Positions 22,528 to 23,417 of a DNA stretch of 23,417 nucleotides are shown here, one piece after another. A program made the position numbers and the translations under genes. Numbering within the stretch: position 1 is the stretch's first letter; each line of letters begins with the position of its first letter. Source of the stretch: UASB124 sp964446935 (GTDB lineage Bacteria > Babelota > Babeliae > Babelales > RVW-14); NCBI GenBank assembly GCA_964446935.1, contig CAYUQI010000021.1, forward strand, positions 1 to 23,417, in the 5' to 3' direction. Below the pieces are notes generated by a model that was given only the letters and a program-made list of their open reading frames with translations, was not told the origin of the DNA and searched no databases.

Positions 22528-23166
22528 ATGCAAACCTTTATATGGATTGTTTTACTTGCCATCATTTTCTTTCTTTTTATCAGTATCATGTGGCGCTTTT
22601 TATCTAAAAAATTTAACCTTCCACATCCTTCTTGTTTAAGCTGGATGGTTGATATGGAGAATCCTTTTATCAAGGCAAATCGAGCCAGCACAATTATTCC
22701 ACAACTAGAACTTCAGCCGGATATGCATGTTTTGGATGCAGGATGTGGGCCTGGTCGGCTTACCATTCCCATGGCAGAAAAAATAGGTCCAAAGGGGGAA
22801 GTAACCGCTCTGGATATTCAGCAAGAAATGCTCAATAAAGTTCAAGAAAAAGCATGTGCAAAGAGTTTGCACAACATCAGATATCTTCAAGCTGGATTAG
22901 GTCAAGGTAATTTAGAACAAAACAAATATGACAGAGCGATCCTAATCTCTGTTTTAGGCGAAATACCAGATCAACTGACGGCTCTGAAGGAGCTATTTAA
23001 CGCTCTGAAACCTGGTGGATTTTTATCAATAACAGAAGTAATTGCCGATCCACATTTCCAACGGCAGAATACCGTTCGCGCATTGGCTAAAGCTGCTGGA
23101 TTTCAAGAAAAAAATCTTTTTGGGAATCGGTTTGCGTATACGATGCAATTGTACAAAATGGAGTAG
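22528..23166 (+). CDS. Membrane-anchored class I SAM-dependent methyltransferase
   Basis: 212 residues; the ATG follows AAGGGAA. Residues 3-21 (TFIWIVLLAIIFFLFISIM) form one N-terminal membrane segment. Then comes WMVDMENPFIKANRAS and the SAM-binding motif I VLDAGCGPGRLTI (68-80), the acidic end of strand 2 in VTALDI (D96), motif II-III YDRAILISVLGEIPD and the post-motif LKPGGFLSITEV. The fold is the UbiE/ArsM-like type that methylates small molecules or lipids. The membrane segment suggests a lipid or quinone-like substrate, but that is a guess. It is the second gene of a pair with the CPBP protease. Confidence 0.88.
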   Translation: MQTFIWIVLLAIIFFLFISIMWRFLSKKFNLPHPSCLSWMVDMENPFIKANRASTIIPQLELQPDMHVLDAGCGPGRLTIPMAEKIGPKGEVTALDIQQEMLNKVQEKACAKSLHNIRYLQAGLGQGNLEQNKYDRAILISVLGEIPDQLTALKELFNALKPGGFLSITEVIADPHFQRQNTVRALAKAAGFQEKNLFGNRFAYTMQLYKME

Positions 23167-23224
23167 ACTTTGATTTCTTTTGGATATCAATACATTTACT
23201 CTAAATAAAACATAAGTCCTTGTA

Positions 23225-23301
23225 TTCTTGTCATCCGGAACTTGTTTCAGGATCCATTTAATTTAACTTTGTGGATGCTGAATTTATTCTGCATGACAAA
23301 A
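23225..23301. repeat. Gene-less inverted-repeat element (MITE-like), second copy
   Basis: The left arm is TTGTCATCCGGAAC with TTGTTTCAGGATCCA; after about 15 bases the right arm is TGGATGCTGAATTTA with TTCTGCATGACAAAA. The layout and arm order are the same as at 2682-2755. It lies between the methyltransferase gene and the tRNA gene, in a 192-bp stretch with no other feature. Confidence 0.8.
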
Positions 23302-23358
23302 TAGTACAAATTTATTTGGGGGTATGTGAGAAAGCGGGAAAATAAAATGAAAAAAATT

Positions 23359-23417
<59 letters not shown>

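Overview
The window is low-GC bacterial DNA from a Gram-negative-type organism. It has an outer-membrane barrel protein ending in Phe, many genes with signal peptides, and a probable lipoprotein. Several traits together suggest an intracellular symbiont or parasite, most likely candidate phylum Dependentiae (TM6): dispersed 'HPELVSG' palindromes, GIY-YIG ORFs ending in DPETSSG, secreted ankyrin-like proteins with Ser-rich linkers, a secreted HAD protein of DUF2608 type, and a secreted MEMO-AMMECR1 fusion. This taxonomic call is inference; no rRNA is present to confirm it.

Layout. 1-799 is the 3' part of an outer-membrane protein gene, closed by a strong terminator (853-890). 900-1475 is non-coding and full of GC-rich hairpins. 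1476-2581 is a secreted protein of unknown function that runs into a 100-N assembly gap. 2682-5447 is a repeat-rich accessory zone with two near-identical GIY-YIG nuclease genes, each bounded by inverted copies of one palindromic repeat, on either side of a secreted, membrane-anchored AAA+ ATPase gene (3296-4843). The second nuclease unit sits exactly at the 3' end of the AAA+ gene. The last 54 bp of that gene are repeated on the far side (4790-4843 and 5394-5447), so both the AAA+ gene and the convergent minus-strand gene keep intact ends. 5434-8390 (minus) holds two secreted proteins: a 703-aa protein of unknown function and a HAD-fold phosphatase-like protein.

8550-13458 holds the MEMO-AMMECR1 fusion, ruvX (minus) and polA with all three domains. 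13482-16477 is a tandem family of three secreted, degenerate ankyrin-like proteins with low-complexity Ser, Ser-Pro and acidic segments; these are effector candidates. 16702-21593 is a core block: rpmA, secF, then a tight rho-tsaD-truB run. 21688-23166 is a two-gene set of a CPBP-family membrane protease and a membrane-anchored methyltransferase. The window ends with another inverted-repeat element and a cut initiator tRNA gene on the minus strand.

The most unusual system is the GIY-YIG plus palindrome unit. It has 31-bp terminal inverted repeats, the right repeat encodes the nuclease C-terminus and stop codon, gene-less versions of the repeat pair lie elsewhere in the window, and one insertion carries a gene-end-restoring duplication.
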